A DNA stretch of 64,000 bases from Neolewinella agarilytica (GCF_900110645.1 NZ_FOFB01000009.1:132517-196516); one strand, 5' to 3'; shown: positions 8,481-17,671, numbered from the stretch's first letter. The notes: a model not told the origin generated them from the letters alone. Numbers and translations: made by a program.

Positions 8481-8594
8481 GTAGTCCGGTAGTGCTTGTA
8501 GTCTGGTAGGCTGACGCACGTTGGAGGTGTTACTCAATGAAACACATTGCCGCCTATAAAATGCGGCAGCCTACAAGACTACCAAACTACAAGG
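8481..8594. repeat. Long inverted GTAG-type repeat between rpoA and rplQ
   Basis: GTAGTCTGGTAGGCTG (8498-8513) pairs with CAGCCTACAAGACTAC (8567-8582) at 15 of 16 positions, and weaker GTAG-unit pairing continues outwards. The units are the same GTAGnCnG words that form minisatellites at 3005-3040, 19583-19712 and 32818-32900. Confidence 0.7.
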
Positions 8595-8718
8595 CTAAAA
8601 CAGGGCCGTTCGTAACCCGAACGCTATTATAAACAACAACGGTAATAACCCACGCGGGGAACAGGTGCCCGACCTGTGCTGAACCGCAAGCAAGTGTTGC
8701 CGGCAAAACCACTGAGAC

Positions 8719-9195
8719 ATGCGTCACGGTAAGAAATTCAACCACTTGGGTCGCAAGAGCGCCCACCGCAAAGCTACGCTTCGCAACATGGTCATCGCCC
8801 TCATCACGCACAAGCGGATCAACACCACCCTGGCTAAGGCCAAGGCGCTGCGGACCTTCGCTGAGCCCCTGATCACGAAGGGAAAGACGAATGACATGCA
8901 CAACCGCCGTACCGTATTCAGCTACCTGCAAAATAAGGAAGCGGTTACGGAACTGTTCACTGAAATTGGCCCCAAAGTGGCTAACCGCCCCGGTGGTTAC
9001 CTGCGGGTGATCAAGACTGGCTTCCGGATGGGAGACGGTGCTGAGACAGCCATGATCGAATTCGTTGACTACAACGATGTATACACCAAGGGTGACAAGA
9101 AGAAAGGTGGTAAGACCCGCCGTAGCCGCCGTGGTGGTGGAGGTGCTAAGAAAGCTGCTGCCGCAGCGGCACCAGCTGCTGCTGAAGAAGAGTAG
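8719..9195 (+). CDS. rplQ: 50S ribosomal protein L17
   Basis: 158 residues. The conserved core [19 protein letters not shown] and [15 protein letters not shown] is typical of L17, which lies at the peptide exit tunnel. The C-terminus from ~130 carries a low-complexity Gly/Arg then Ala/Glu tail ([15 protein letters not shown]), longer than E. coli L17 and of a kind seen in Bacteroidota. It is the last gene of the operon; a strong terminator follows 25 nt later. Confidence 0.96.
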   Translation: MRHGKKFNHLGRKSAHRKATLRNMVIALITHKRINTTLAKAKALRTFAEPLITKGKTNDMHNRRTVFSYLQNKEAVTELFTEIGPKVANRPGGYLRVIKTGFRMGDGAETAMIEFVDYNDVYTKGDKKKGGKTRRSRRGGGGAKKAAAAAAPAAAEEE

Positions 9196-9219
9196 TCTTC
9201 TTTCAACAATGATTAAGGG

Positions 9220-9258
9220 AAAACCCGGAAGTGCTGTATGGCGCTTTCGGGTTTTTTC
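9220..9258 (+). terminator. Intrinsic terminator after rplQ
   Basis: AAAACCCGGAAGTGC and GCGCTTTCGGGTTTTTT form a stem around TGTATG, followed by Us. It ends the infA-rplQ transcript. Confidence 0.85.
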
Positions 9259-9290
9259 GTTTGGGGAGACCCTGCTTGCATGGTAGCTTT

Positions 9291-9313
9291 CCTTGCACCT
9301 GCGGTGAGCGCCC
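9291..9313 (+). repeat. Interspersed repeat, TTTGCACCTGCG family
   Basis: CCTTGCACCTGCG then GTG then AGCGCCC. It lies in the 384 nt spacer between rplQ and the sigma factor gene; nothing else gene-like is seen there. Confidence 0.7.
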
Positions 9314-9526
9314 TGTGCGTAAAACTTCCTCCCCAAACCAAAAGCCGGCTCCCTCCCGAAGGAGAGAGCCGGCGCTACATTAATAGGGAAACGTTCATGG
9401 GATTAAAATCTGTCACGGCAGGAAAGGCCCGCCGGCAGTGGATTGAAAATTTGTTGTAGGGTTCCGGGTGTAAGTGGTCAAACAAAAGCAATACACAGGA
9501 AGAGATCGCAAGCAGGGCTAATGTCT

Positions 9527-9534
9527 TACCTTCG
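9527..9534 (+). promoter_or_regulatory. Possible -7 element for the sigma-factor operon
   Basis: TACCTTCG differs from TAnnTTTG at one base and lies 45 nt before the start. No convincing -33 box. Confidence 0.35.
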
Positions 9535-9579
9535 GGCAGGATTTTTTATCAACTATTTTTTCACCGTCCACCCATACGT

Positions 9580-10140
9580 ATGCAAGAGCATCCGGATTCT
9601 CGTTTTCTGGTAGCGTTGCGGGAGAATGATTCTGCCACATTAGAGGAGTTGTACCAGACGTGCAGCCCGGGGATCACCCAGTGGGTCTTGAACAATAATG
9701 GAACCGTTGCTGATGCCAGCGACTTATTTCAGGAGGCGCTCATTAGCTTGCACCGAAGCGCGCATAAAGCTGATTTCCGGCTGACCTGCCCGATCAATGC
9801 ACTAGTCTTTACAATTTGCCGAAACCAGTGGATCAGTCAGTTGCGTGGAAAAAAGAAGGAAGCGGAGGTAAGAAAAGCGGAAGCGGAACGATATCTACCT
9901 GAACCCGCGACGGTTTCGGCCTATGAGCGGTGGGAAAACGATGAACTGGAAAAGCAGCGCCTGGATAAGGCTTTGAGTCAGCTTTCCGAAACCTGTCAGA
10001 AGTTACTTCGCCTGTTAGGGCGGGGTATTTCTTCCAGCGAGGCCGCAGAACGGCTGGGAATGCCGAATGCCAACACCGTCTACCGCCGTAAAAATGCCTG
10101 CCTGACCCGCTGGCGGGAATTGTTTGACAGCCAAAGGTGA
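9580..10140 (+). CDS. Sigma-70 family (ECF-like) RNA polymerase sigma factor
   Basis: 186 residues. Region 2 spans ~20-90 (LEELYQTCSPGITQWV, DASDLFQEALISLHR, INALVFTICRNQWISQLRGKK), with the DLFQEAL core-binding motif of ECF factors. Region 4 spans ~130-180 (LSQLSETCQKLLRLLGRGISSSEAAERLGMPNAN) with a helix-turn-helix for the -35 element. It heads a four-gene block. The next gene begins 4 nt after its stop and is a membrane protein with an anti-sigma-like layout, so the pair probably forms a signal-controlled switch for the downstream subtilisin and CHAT genes. The signal is unknown. Confidence 0.85.
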   Translation: MQEHPDSRFLVALRENDSATLEELYQTCSPGITQWVLNNNGTVADASDLFQEALISLHRSAHKADFRLTCPINALVFTICRNQWISQLRGKKKEAEVRKAEAERYLPEPATVSAYERWENDELEKQRLDKALSQLSETCQKLLRLLGRGISSSEAAERLGMPNANTVYRRKNACLTRWRELFDSQR

Positions 10141-10144
10141 AAAG

Positions 10145-10897
10145 ATGAAAGAAGAAGACTACCTGGAAATCGAGGCTTACCTGCAGGGGGAACTCTCAGC
10201 GGAGCGAAAAGCTGCAGTAGAAGAGCGGGTAACATCCGATCCTGCTTTTGCCACGGCACTCGCTGAGCGAAGACAGCTACACGAGCATCTCAAAGCGGAG
10301 GCCGGAGAAGCCTCCCTGCGGGCTACCCTGAATCCAATGGGCGCAAAGTATTTCCCTGAACGGGAAGAAGAGCCAGCCGTTGTTCGACAGCTTCGCCCGG
10401 CAGCGGGCCGTAGCCGGCGTTGGTGGATAGGTATTGCGGCGGCTGCCGCCATCGCACTGGCGGTTATTGCCGGAGGGCAGTTTATGGGAGAGGCTGATCA
10501 TTATGAGCAGTTTGCTCAGCACGAGCCACTTTCCCTGACTGAACGGGGAGACTCTGGCAACCTGGCCACCCAGGCCGAAACGGCTTACAATAGCGGAGAG
10601 TATACCGACGCCATCAGCTTGTTGCGGGAATACCTGGTCGTGCAATCGGATGATGAGCGCGCACGCCTGGCCCTGGGAGTTTCCTTATTGGAAGAAGACC
10701 GGGACGAAGAGGCCATCAGTCTCTTCAAAGAGATTGTCGATACGAACTCCACACTGGCTCCCTACGGAAATTGGTATTTGGCACTGGCTGCGGTAAAACG
10801 GGGAGAAACGGCTAAGGCCAAGGACTTTTTGGATCTCATCCCCGCTTCCGACCCTTATCTTACGGAGCGAGCTGACCGATTACGGGCTGCTCTATAA
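10145..10897 (+). CDS. Membrane TPR protein, probable anti-sigma factor
   Basis: 250 residues from MKEEDYLEIEAYLQGEL; this ATG, 4 nt after the sigma stop and behind AAAGGTGAAAAG, is preferred over the overlapping ATG at 10124. Residues 1-55 resemble the helical sigma-binding start of anti-sigma factors (LSAERKAAVEERVTSDPAF). One membrane segment lies at ~95-113 (WWIGIAAAAAIALAVIAGG). The periplasmic part has tetratricopeptide-like helices at ~140-245 (AYNSGEYTDAISLLREYL, EEDRDEEAISLFKEIVD), suited to sensing a protein partner. It plausibly restrains the sigma factor until its TPR part binds something. The zinc-binding HxxxCxxC motif is absent, so this is inferred from position and layout. Confidence 0.65.
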   Translation: MKEEDYLEIEAYLQGELSAERKAAVEERVTSDPAFATALAERRQLHEHLKAEAGEASLRATLNPMGAKYFPEREEEPAVVRQLRPAAGRSRRWWIGIAAAAAIALAVIAGGQFMGEADHYEQFAQHEPLSLTERGDSGNLATQAETAYNSGEYTDAISLLREYLVVQSDDERARLALGVSLLEEDRDEEAISLFKEIVDTNSTLAPYGNWYLALAAVKRGETAKAKDFLDLIPASDPYLTERADRLRAAL

Positions 10898-11057
10898 GCT
10901 GGCTGTGTGCATCTGTAAGCCTTACTGCCCAATTGGGTAAGTATCTTTTTGTTAGTTTTCACTACGCTTTTATTGACCTGGCAGGCATGTGTTTTGCCCT
11001 TGTTTTATGTTTTTGCTGCCTGGCTGATTTATCATCCCAAGACTCAATTGTACAAAC

Positions 11058-13157
11058 ATGCGAAGAATAATAACAAAGCAACTGTTGTTCCTTTTTCTGC
11101 TATCAGTTTCCACGCTGAGCGGGCAATTTTTACAGGAACCTTTCAATGCAGGCTTAAACAACTGGACGCCCAACGGCTCCTGGGGCTGGAACGCCAACGG
11201 TGCAGCAGATACGGTGTTTACGGCTGATTGGCGTGGCAGAACGGCCATACGATCCTTCTCAGAAGGTGGAGCAGCCCTTTTTGCCAACCCGGAGCAGGAC
11301 GCACAATTGCTCTCCCCAACGGTTGATATTCCGGGAGGAACAAGTGGTCTGTTCCTGAGCTTCTATCAGTACATCAGGAGTAATGGCGGACAGGGAAGAG
11401 TGATCATCCGTGACGGAGGAGGAATTGTTTTACGGGAAATTGAGCTACTGCCGGAGTTGACACCGGGAGAAGAAACCTCATCCGGAGATTACCGCATTAT
11501 TGACTTAACGGACTTACTGCCCGGACTTAACCGGGTGCAAGTGGAGTTTGATGTGGAAGGAGGCCTGTTTTTCTGGCTGTTGGATGATGTCCGTTTGTCA
11601 GAGACCCGGCCACCCCGGCCTACTTTCCCCCGCTCAGTCGGGCAGTCGCTGGAAGATTATGGCATCCCCTTTGTCGTAGACTCTGCTGGTGGCGCAGCGG
11701 TGCCGTATCAGCTCGTACTTGATTTTATGCCGTCGATTTCCCAGGCGGAAAGGGACAACATCCGGATGCAACTCGGAGCTGTTCGGGTGCAATCCTGCGT
11801 CTGCGACCGGCTGGAACTGTGGGAGTTGCCGGGAGGGAACTTCTTTGACCCCGTTTCCGGGGAGGTGCTCGGAGACCCGGGTGATATTCTGGAACGTGTA
11901 CTCGGCGGAGGCTCCTCCGGAACCATCGATGAAGTGGAACTCAATTATTACAACTTCAACGAACTACAGAACCAGCCACCGGCTCCGGCCATGCCACTAA
12001 CGGCGGCAGATATTTCTTCCTTCAGTCCGGCTCCGGCTGGTGCAATCAACATTGCCATTCTGGATACTGGCCTCGACTATGACCATCCTGACCTGGCCGG
12101 CTATGTCTTTAGAAGCGATGATGGCATCGGCGACGGCGGAGATCAGGACGGTAACTGCAACGTGGATGACCCGATGGGCTGGAACTACGTGGACGATAAC
12201 AACAACCCGCAGGATGACCATAGCCATGGTACTCACATCGCTGGTGTCATTGCGGAAACGCTGGCGGATTGTGATAACTGTGATTTCCGAATTATTCCCT
12301 ACAAAACCCATAATAGCTATGGAGTAGGAACACTCTTCGCGGCTTCTTGCGGCGTCCTGCAGGCCGCCGTGCAAGACAATGCAGCGGTGATCAATGCCAG
12401 CTGGGGCTTCTATGGTGGTGGTGGAACGATTTTGCGCAATGCCATCGATACGGCAGGAAGTTACGGAGCGCTCGTTTTGGCGGCCGTAGGCAATGACTCA
12501 CTGAATTTGATTGCGGATCAGCAGAACCCCGCAACTACTTCCCTGAACAATGTGGTGGGCGTAGGAGCTTACTTCCTCAACGGATCTGCCGAAGCGGAAA
12601 TAGCTCCCTTCTCCAATTTCAATGCCTCCTTCGTTGATCTGCTGGCTCAAGGTGTTGAGATCGAGAGTAGTGTGCCCGGTGGCGGACGAGGCCTTAAGAG
12701 CGGGACATCCATGGCCACGCCGGCCGTTACGGCCGTGGCGGCACTGTACACCTGCGAGAATGGCAAAAACACCGTAGCTACTAAAAATTACTTGCTCTCC
12801 TCGGCTACTAAGGAGCCCGGTAGCCTCGGGCTTTTTGTCCTGGATGGTAACCTGTTAAAACCCGCAGCCCCCTGCGACGAAGAACCTGAAATCAGCCGCC
12901 CTTCCACCAATACCGGCTTTGGCGTAAGCTTTGACGGCACCACGGGAAATGCCGTGCTGACGGCTTTCTCAGATCTTCAGGCGGGGGAAGTAAGTTTGCT
13001 CGGTAAGGCCGGAAATCTTATTGCTAAAGAGACGGATGTGTTCCTGACCAAAGGGAGTAAACTGAGCTTTTCGCTGGATGGTCAGCCGGATGGTGGATAC
13101 CTCATGGTGGTCCGGCAGGGAGACCGGGTGAGAGTGGAGAGTTTGGTAAAGCGGTGA
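11058..13157 (+). CDS. Secreted S8 subtilisin-like protease with T9SS-type C-terminus
   Basis: 699 residues. Signal peptide MRRIITKQLLFLFLLSVSTLSG, then a jelly-roll module of ~150 residues (EPFNAGLNNWTPNGSWGW, FFWLLDDVRLSE), a linker, and a subtilase domain with the full triad: Asp ~335 (ILDTGLDYDHPDL), His ~390 (HGTHIAGVIAE) and Ser ~549 (GTSMATPAVTAVAALY). The end (GYLMVVRQGDRVRVESLVKR) looks like a degenerate type A T9SS sorting domain, so the enzyme is probably exported to the cell surface. It is the third gene of the sigma-factor block and precedes the CHAT protein by 33 nt. Confidence 0.88.
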   Translation: MRRIITKQLLFLFLLSVSTLSGQFLQEPFNAGLNNWTPNGSWGWNANGAADTVFTADWRGRTAIRSFSEGGAALFANPEQDAQLLSPTVDIPGGTSGLFLSFYQYIRSNGGQGRVIIRDGGGIVLREIELLPELTPGEETSSGDYRIIDLTDLLPGLNRVQVEFDVEGGLFFWLLDDVRLSETRPPRPTFPRSVGQSLEDYGIPFVVDSAGGAAVPYQLVLDFMPSISQAERDNIRMQLGAVRVQSCVCDRLELWELPGGNFFDPVSGEVLGDPGDILERVLGGGSSGTIDEVELNYYNFNELQNQPPAPAMPLTAADISSFSPAPAGAINIAILDTGLDYDHPDLAGYVFRSDDGIGDGGDQDGNCNVDDPMGWNYVDDNNNPQDDHSHGTHIAGVIAETLADCDNCDFRIIPYKTHNSYGVGTLFAASCGVLQAAVQDNAAVINASWGFYGGGGTILRNAIDTAGSYGALVLAAVGNDSLNLIADQQNPATTSLNNVVGVGAYFLNGSAEAEIAPFSNFNASFVDLLAQGVEIESSVPGGGRGLKSGTSMATPAVTAVAALYTCENGKNTVATKNYLLSSATKEPGSLGLFVLDGNLLKPAAPCDEEPEISRPSTNTGFGVSFDGTTGNAVLTAFSDLQAGEVSLLGKAGNLIAKETDVFLTKGSKLSFSLDGQPDGGYLMVVRQGDRVRVESLVKR

Positions 13158-13190
13158 TGAAAAGGCATTTTTGTGGGAGTTAATAACGCT

Positions 13191-15905
13191 ATGTATAGTT
13201 GTCGCCTGCCGTTTTTACTCCTCTTACTCTGCGCTTTTAGCGGAGCGAAGGCGCAGTGCCCTACGGTGGAAGACTTGCGGGAGAGACTCTTTGCGGGTGG
13301 TGACCACCATCCTGGTGTAGCGGATTCCGTGCGGATTGTTTGCCCTACTTCTGCGGATTCTTTGGCTTCCGTTTATTACAGCCGGAGCGCTTATTTCTTC
13401 GGTAAAGAAAATCTGGAAGACGCCATCGGGATGGGGGAGTTGGCCCTGGTGGAATTCCGGAAAGCCCAACCGCCGGGCGAAGAGAAATTGATGCTGGGCC
13501 GGATCAACTATAATCTGGGTTTGTTTCATTCCCGGCGGGCAGAATATCAACGGGCCCGGGCGTACTATCAGGAAGCCAGCCGGGTGTTTTCATTGGTAGA
13601 GCATAAGGAGAAGAATAAGCGCTGGCTGCGCAGCTTGCTCGACCTGGGCTACATGAATAATTTACTGGGCAATTTTGAAGAGGGCGCGCGTCATTTGGAA
13701 ATCGTAAAAGAGCGTGGGGCAGCGGAGGGTTTCCCCTTTTTTACGGCGGAGGCTAATCGCCTCTTGGGGGAGCAATTACTGGAGCGTGGGGAGCTGGGCG
13801 CGGCCGCAGGTGCAACGGAAGTTGCGCTGGCGCAGCTCGAAGCCCTCGGCGTAGAACGCTGGGTGTATGCTACGGGGATCAACCTGGCCAATATCCGCTA
13901 CAAGCAAGGGCAATACGCCGCCGCCCGCCGGGCCCTCGGCCCGGCCCGGAAGGTGCAGGATTACCTGCCGCTTACGGACCTGAGCCGAATGCAAAGCCTG
14001 CTCGCCCTGCTGGCACTTAAAACAAATGCTCCGGAGGAAGCTGAGCGCTGGTACGACGAAAACCGGAGCATTGCGCTGGAAGAAGAAGACCCTCTGTTCA
14101 TCGCTCAGGCCTATGACAATGGTGCAGAAGTGGCCTTGCAACGAAAAGACTATGATGAGGCGATTAACCGGGTAGGGGAGGCCATTGCTCAACTGGCACC
14201 CGGTTTTCGGATGACGGGCGAGCGGCTCGCCCCCACCACCGAACAGCTGCGGGCCAGCCCCTACAAAATAGATCTACTTGTCTATCTCCGAGACTTGTCC
14301 CGCATGCTGGAGTCCGCTGGCCGCCCGGCGGATGCCCTTGAAGTACTCTACGCTGCGGACGGACTGACCGACGAAATCCGCGCCGGTCTGGCTGGTGAGG
14401 TGGGCCAGCTCTTCTGGCGTAAGCGGGCGATGCCCATCTACGAACGAGCCATCCGGCTGTCACAACAGATGGAGGAGCCGGAACAAGCCCTTCACTTTTT
14501 CGAGAAAAGCCGGGCGGTGTTGCTGCTGCAGTCGCTGGCGGAGGCGGATGCCCTGCAGCAATTGCCGGAAGGGGATGCCTCCCGTTTGTCCCGGCTAACG
14601 AACCTGCTGCTGGAGCAGCAGCGAGAGCAGTTTGACCTTATGCCGGAGGGGCGGGAAGCTGGCCAGGCCGCCCTGTTGGCGGCTCGCGATAGCCTTGCGT
14701 CCCTGCGGAGGGAACTGGCCGTTCGCTATCCGGGCATCATGGGGGCCAGTGTGGAGACAGATGTCCTCGGGGAGGAAGCGGCCCGGGCCCAGCTTTCGGC
14801 ACTGGGCTATGATCGGCAGCTGGCTTACTTTCTCGGCGAGCAGGAAGCTTTCCTGCTGGTTCTGACCCCTACGGATAGCGAAGTCATTTCTCTGGGGGCA
14901 ACGGATAGCTTGGAAGCTGCCGTAGGGGAAATGCTCGAATTTTTCACCTCCGCCGGAAAGATCGACGGCGGAGCCGGAGACTATCTGCGGGCCGCGCACA
15001 CTGCCTATGAACTTCTCCTGGCACCTGCGGGGAGCGCCCCCAATGAGCGCTTACTCATTGTGCCTGATGGCCTGCTCGCTTACCTGCCATTCGCTGCCCT
15101 GATCACGGAAGCGGGGGCTTCTGATGTCGCCACGGCCCCCTATTTGTTACGCCGGAACCTGCTGAGTTACGCGCAGTCAGCTACCGTGCTTGCCCGGCAG
15201 AACAAAGCCGACCGCCGGGTCAATACGAGCGCCTACTGCTTCGCTCCTTTCACCGAAACCACGGCCAATGAAACTGCTCCAACCCTGGCTTTCAGCCAAG
15301 TGGAAGCGGATGCGCTTAGTCCTTACACAAGCGTGGAACGTACTGCCGGCTCCGCTACCCGATCCGCTTTTCTGAAGGAAGCCAGTTCGCACAGCCTCCT
15401 GCACCTGTCCACCCATGCCTACGCTAACCGCAGCGGCGAAGAGCCTGCCCGCATCCTGACGGCCGATGCGCCGCTCTACCTGCCCGATGTCTACGCCCTG
15501 CGCCTGCCCGCAGCGCTCGTTACCCTCAGCGCCTGCCAAAGTAACATCGGGCCGCTGGCCCGGGGCGAGGGCGTGCTGGGCCTGGGGCGGGCCTTCACGG
15601 CTGCCGGTGCTCGTGGTGTTGTGGCCAGTCTTTGGTCGCTCAACGACCGGGCTACCGCCGGAGTTGTCACTACTTTCTACGAAGAACTCGCCGGCGGAGC
15701 ACCAAAACCCGATGCGCTGCATCGGGCCCAGCTTGCTTACCTCGATCGAACAGATATCCCCGCCTACCTCAAATCTCCCTACTACTGGGCCGGACTTACC
15801 TATTACGGAGATGCCGGCACGCTGCCTGCGGGCAATTTTCCCTGGTGGATGGCGGGGGTTGGTGTTCTGTTGCTGGGATTGGGTATTTGGTGGTGGCGGA
15901 GGTGA
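13191..15905 (+). CDS. Secreted, membrane-anchored TPR-CHAT (caspase-fold) protein
   Basis: 904 residues from ATG 13191 (a GTG at 13173 is in frame). Signal peptide MYSCRLPFLLLLLCAFSGAKAQ, then TPR-type helical pairs over ~40-400 (INYNLGLFHSRRAEYQRARAYY, QGQYAAARRALGPARKVQDY). The CHAT domain occupies ~590-860: LLIVPDGLLAYLPFAAL, the catalytic His near 741 in LLHLSTHAYAN and Cys near 782 in VTLSACQSNIG, then GVLGLGRAFTAAGARGVVASLW. A final membrane helix and Trp/Arg stop (ML..WWWRR, ~883-903) anchors it. CHAT proteins are cysteine proteases related to separase and caspases. Placing one outside the cytoplasm next to a subtilisin under a dedicated sigma factor is the unusual point. Confidence 0.85.
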   Translation: MYSCRLPFLLLLLCAFSGAKAQCPTVEDLRERLFAGGDHHPGVADSVRIVCPTSADSLASVYYSRSAYFFGKENLEDAIGMGELALVEFRKAQPPGEEKLMLGRINYNLGLFHSRRAEYQRARAYYQEASRVFSLVEHKEKNKRWLRSLLDLGYMNNLLGNFEEGARHLEIVKERGAAEGFPFFTAEANRLLGEQLLERGELGAAAGATEVALAQLEALGVERWVYATGINLANIRYKQGQYAAARRALGPARKVQDYLPLTDLSRMQSLLALLALKTNAPEEAERWYDENRSIALEEEDPLFIAQAYDNGAEVALQRKDYDEAINRVGEAIAQLAPGFRMTGERLAPTTEQLRASPYKIDLLVYLRDLSRMLESAGRPADALEVLYAADGLTDEIRAGLAGEVGQLFWRKRAMPIYERAIRLSQQMEEPEQALHFFEKSRAVLLLQSLAEADALQQLPEGDASRLSRLTNLLLEQQREQFDLMPEGREAGQAALLAARDSLASLRRELAVRYPGIMGASVETDVLGEEAARAQLSALGYDRQLAYFLGEQEAFLLVLTPTDSEVISLGATDSLEAAVGEMLEFFTSAGKIDGGAGDYLRAAHTAYELLLAPAGSAPNERLLIVPDGLLAYLPFAALITEAGASDVATAPYLLRRNLLSYAQSATVLARQNKADRRVNTSAYCFAPFTETTANETAPTLAFSQVEADALSPYTSVERTAGSATRSAFLKEASSHSLLHLSTHAYANRSGEEPARILTADAPLYLPDVYALRLPAALVTLSACQSNIGPLARGEGVLGLGRAFTAAGARGVVASLWSLNDRATAGVVTTFYEELAGGAPKPDALHRAQLAYLDRTDIPAYLKSPYYWAGLTYYGDAGTLPAGNFPWWMAGVGVLLLGLGIWWWRR
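15020..15039 (+). repeat. Interspersed repeat copy inside the CHAT gene
   Basis: GGCACCTGCGGGGAGCGCCC, in frame, encodes APAGSAP in the loop just before the VPDGLL strand, a position that tolerates insertions in this family. Confidence 0.45.
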
Positions 15906-15982
15906 ATCTGAATTTGAGATATTGGACCTTCCGGTGCTGGCTTCGCCGCTTTTGCGTGCCCTGGTTAGATCTTGCCCTTTCC

Positions 15983-16140
15983 TTTGCGAGGCACTCCATC
16001 GCTGGCTTCGCCGCTCTTACGTACCTCGCTAAAAGTTTAGATCCGTCCCTATCGGGACTACGGGTTGTTTTGAGGCGTTAAATCTATCGTTATGTTTGGG
16101 GTTTGATGGGAAGCGTTCGATTTTATCGCATATCGCATAT
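15983..16140 (+). repeat. Two-hairpin dispersed repeat, copy 1
   Basis: GCGAGGCACTCCATCGCTGG...GTACCTCGCTAAAAGTTTAGATCC, then GTCCCTATCGGGAC, then a tail ending TCGCATATCGC. Nearly the same sequence recurs at 17672-17835. Hairpin 1 has GCGAGG(c/t)AC pairing with GTACCTCGC; hairpin 2 is GTCCC-TAnC-GGGAC. Together with the heptamer array it accounts for most of the gap 15906-16369, whose end also holds AATCGAGAATC-type words. Confidence 0.8.
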
Positions 16141-16192
16141 CGCATATCGCATATCGCATATCGCATATCGCATATCGCATATCGCATATCGC
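16127..16192 (+). repeat. (CGCATAT)9 heptamer array
   Basis: Nine perfect copies of CGCATAT plus CGC, at the end of the dispersed repeat. The second copy of that repeat (near 17820-17835) has only about two units, so the array has expanded or contracted. Confidence 0.95.
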
Positions 16193-16369
16193 TCGCGGCC
16201 GCGAAATCAAGGATCGAGTCTCCAAAATCGAGAATCGAGAATCCTCTACCTGTCAACAAGGGGTTAAAGTCGGGTAAGGATTGGGTTAAAATAGAAGTGG
16301 AAAAGACGAAAAGAAGGGGATGAAGCATTTGGGATACGTAACTATCTGAAGTTGTAAAAAAGGTTGCCC

Positions 16370-17614
16370 ATGTTAATCTCCTTTCATTCAGGCCGTACGT
16401 ACATTTTGACATTGATGATATTCTTTGGGGTTTTCTCCATTGCATCTGCCCAACATATTCATACCTGTACGGTAATTCCTTCTTCCCCAAAAGCTTCTGT
16501 CGGGGTACCGGCTAATATACCCGATGGAGCGCAAAAAGCGGTCAGTTATAAGCCCGGTGGAACGTTTAATAGTCAGTGGTCCGTAGGAAGTACGCTAACG
16601 GTTAAATTCTTTGGCGGGAGTAGCTATCTGCAAGATCAGGTAATGCGATATGCCAGGGAATGGACCCAATATGCCAACGTTAATTTTCGCGTGCTTTCTT
16701 CGGGGACTGCCGATATCCGGGTTTCCTTTACCCAGAACGGGGCTTCCTGGTCGATGGTCGGCACGAGCTCTGCGCATACTGACCAGAACCGGCCCAGTAT
16801 GAATTTCGGTTGGTTGAATGATCGTACCTCTGACTACGAAATCAAAAGAACCGTACTACACGAATTTGGTCATGCTTTGGGCTTATTACACGAACACCAG
16901 AACCCCGCAGGAGGGATTCCCTGGGACGAAGCCGCCGTATACGACCACTACTGGCGTACGCAAGGCTGGGATCGCCAAATGACTTACAACAACGTGATGG
17001 CCACTGCTGAGCGAGATGCAACTCAGTATTCTGCCTACGATCGCGCCTCCATCATGCATTATCCCGTCGCTGCTCAACTCACCGGCGGACGCTATGAGGT
17101 GGGCATGAACTCAGAACTATCGGAAACGGATAAAATGTACATCGCCCGAATGTATCCCGGCCGCTACACTTCTTCGGGGCGGCCTACGGGTATACCCGTT
17201 AGTAATCCGCCTGTTTCTACTCCTCCCGTTTCCGCTCCTCCAACCCGCGTAACGAATTACCGCGTTCAGATTAATAATGCTTTGGGGAAGCAGCAAAAAT
17301 CGGAGACGGTACAACTCTTCATCGCCGATAAACGATACACGATTCGTCTGGCCAAGGATGCCCGCCAACGGCAGCAACTCAATTTGGATTTACCGAAAGG
17401 TAAATACCCTTATCGGGTGGTGGTTTCTTCCACCTACTTCGGGTACCGGAAAGTGAGGGTTAATGGTGTTGTGCGAAGGGAATACGCGGAAATTGAAATC
17501 CCCGGCGATGGCCGTGGTATCCTGACGGTAGACGGCAGCGAATCGCTAACCCTGTTTGGTAGCTACGATGAGGCAAGCCAACGGCTTAAGGTTTATCTGG
17601 GGGAGAGTCGTTGA
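16370..17614 (+). CDS. Secreted astacin-like (M12A) zinc metalloprotease
   Basis: 414 residues from ATG 16370 (a TTG at 16364 is in frame). Signal peptide ends near ..FSIASAQ. The astacin zinc motif HEFGHALGLLHEHQNP is at ~164 and the Met-turn SIMHYPVAAQ at ~227. A Pro/Ser/Thr linker (GIPVSNPPVSTPPVSAPP) leads to a ~110-residue C-terminal beta-rich part of unknown role; no T9SS tail is obvious. Astacins cleave extracellular proteins after loss of a propeptide. The gene stands alone between two copies of the two-hairpin dispersed repeat, which could let it be gained, lost or duplicated by recombination. Confidence 0.88.
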   Translation: MLISFHSGRTYILTLMIFFGVFSIASAQHIHTCTVIPSSPKASVGVPANIPDGAQKAVSYKPGGTFNSQWSVGSTLTVKFFGGSSYLQDQVMRYAREWTQYANVNFRVLSSGTADIRVSFTQNGASWSMVGTSSAHTDQNRPSMNFGWLNDRTSDYEIKRTVLHEFGHALGLLHEHQNPAGGIPWDEAAVYDHYWRTQGWDRQMTYNNVMATAERDATQYSAYDRASIMHYPVAAQLTGGRYEVGMNSELSETDKMYIARMYPGRYTSSGRPTGIPVSNPPVSTPPVSAPPTRVTNYRVQINNALGKQQKSETVQLFIADKRYTIRLAKDARQRQQLNLDLPKGKYPYRVVVSSTYFGYRKVRVNGVVRREYAEIEIPGDGRGILTVDGSESLTLFGSYDEASQRLKVYLGESR

Positions 17615-17671
17615 TGCGCGTGCGAAATCCAAAATCGGGAGCACGAAGTACTACGTAGTAAATCTCTCCTT

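Noticed and set aside
16127-16192. Open frame reading AYRISHI repeats
   Set aside because: It is the translation of a seven-base tandem array in a spacer; no start context or coding bias.
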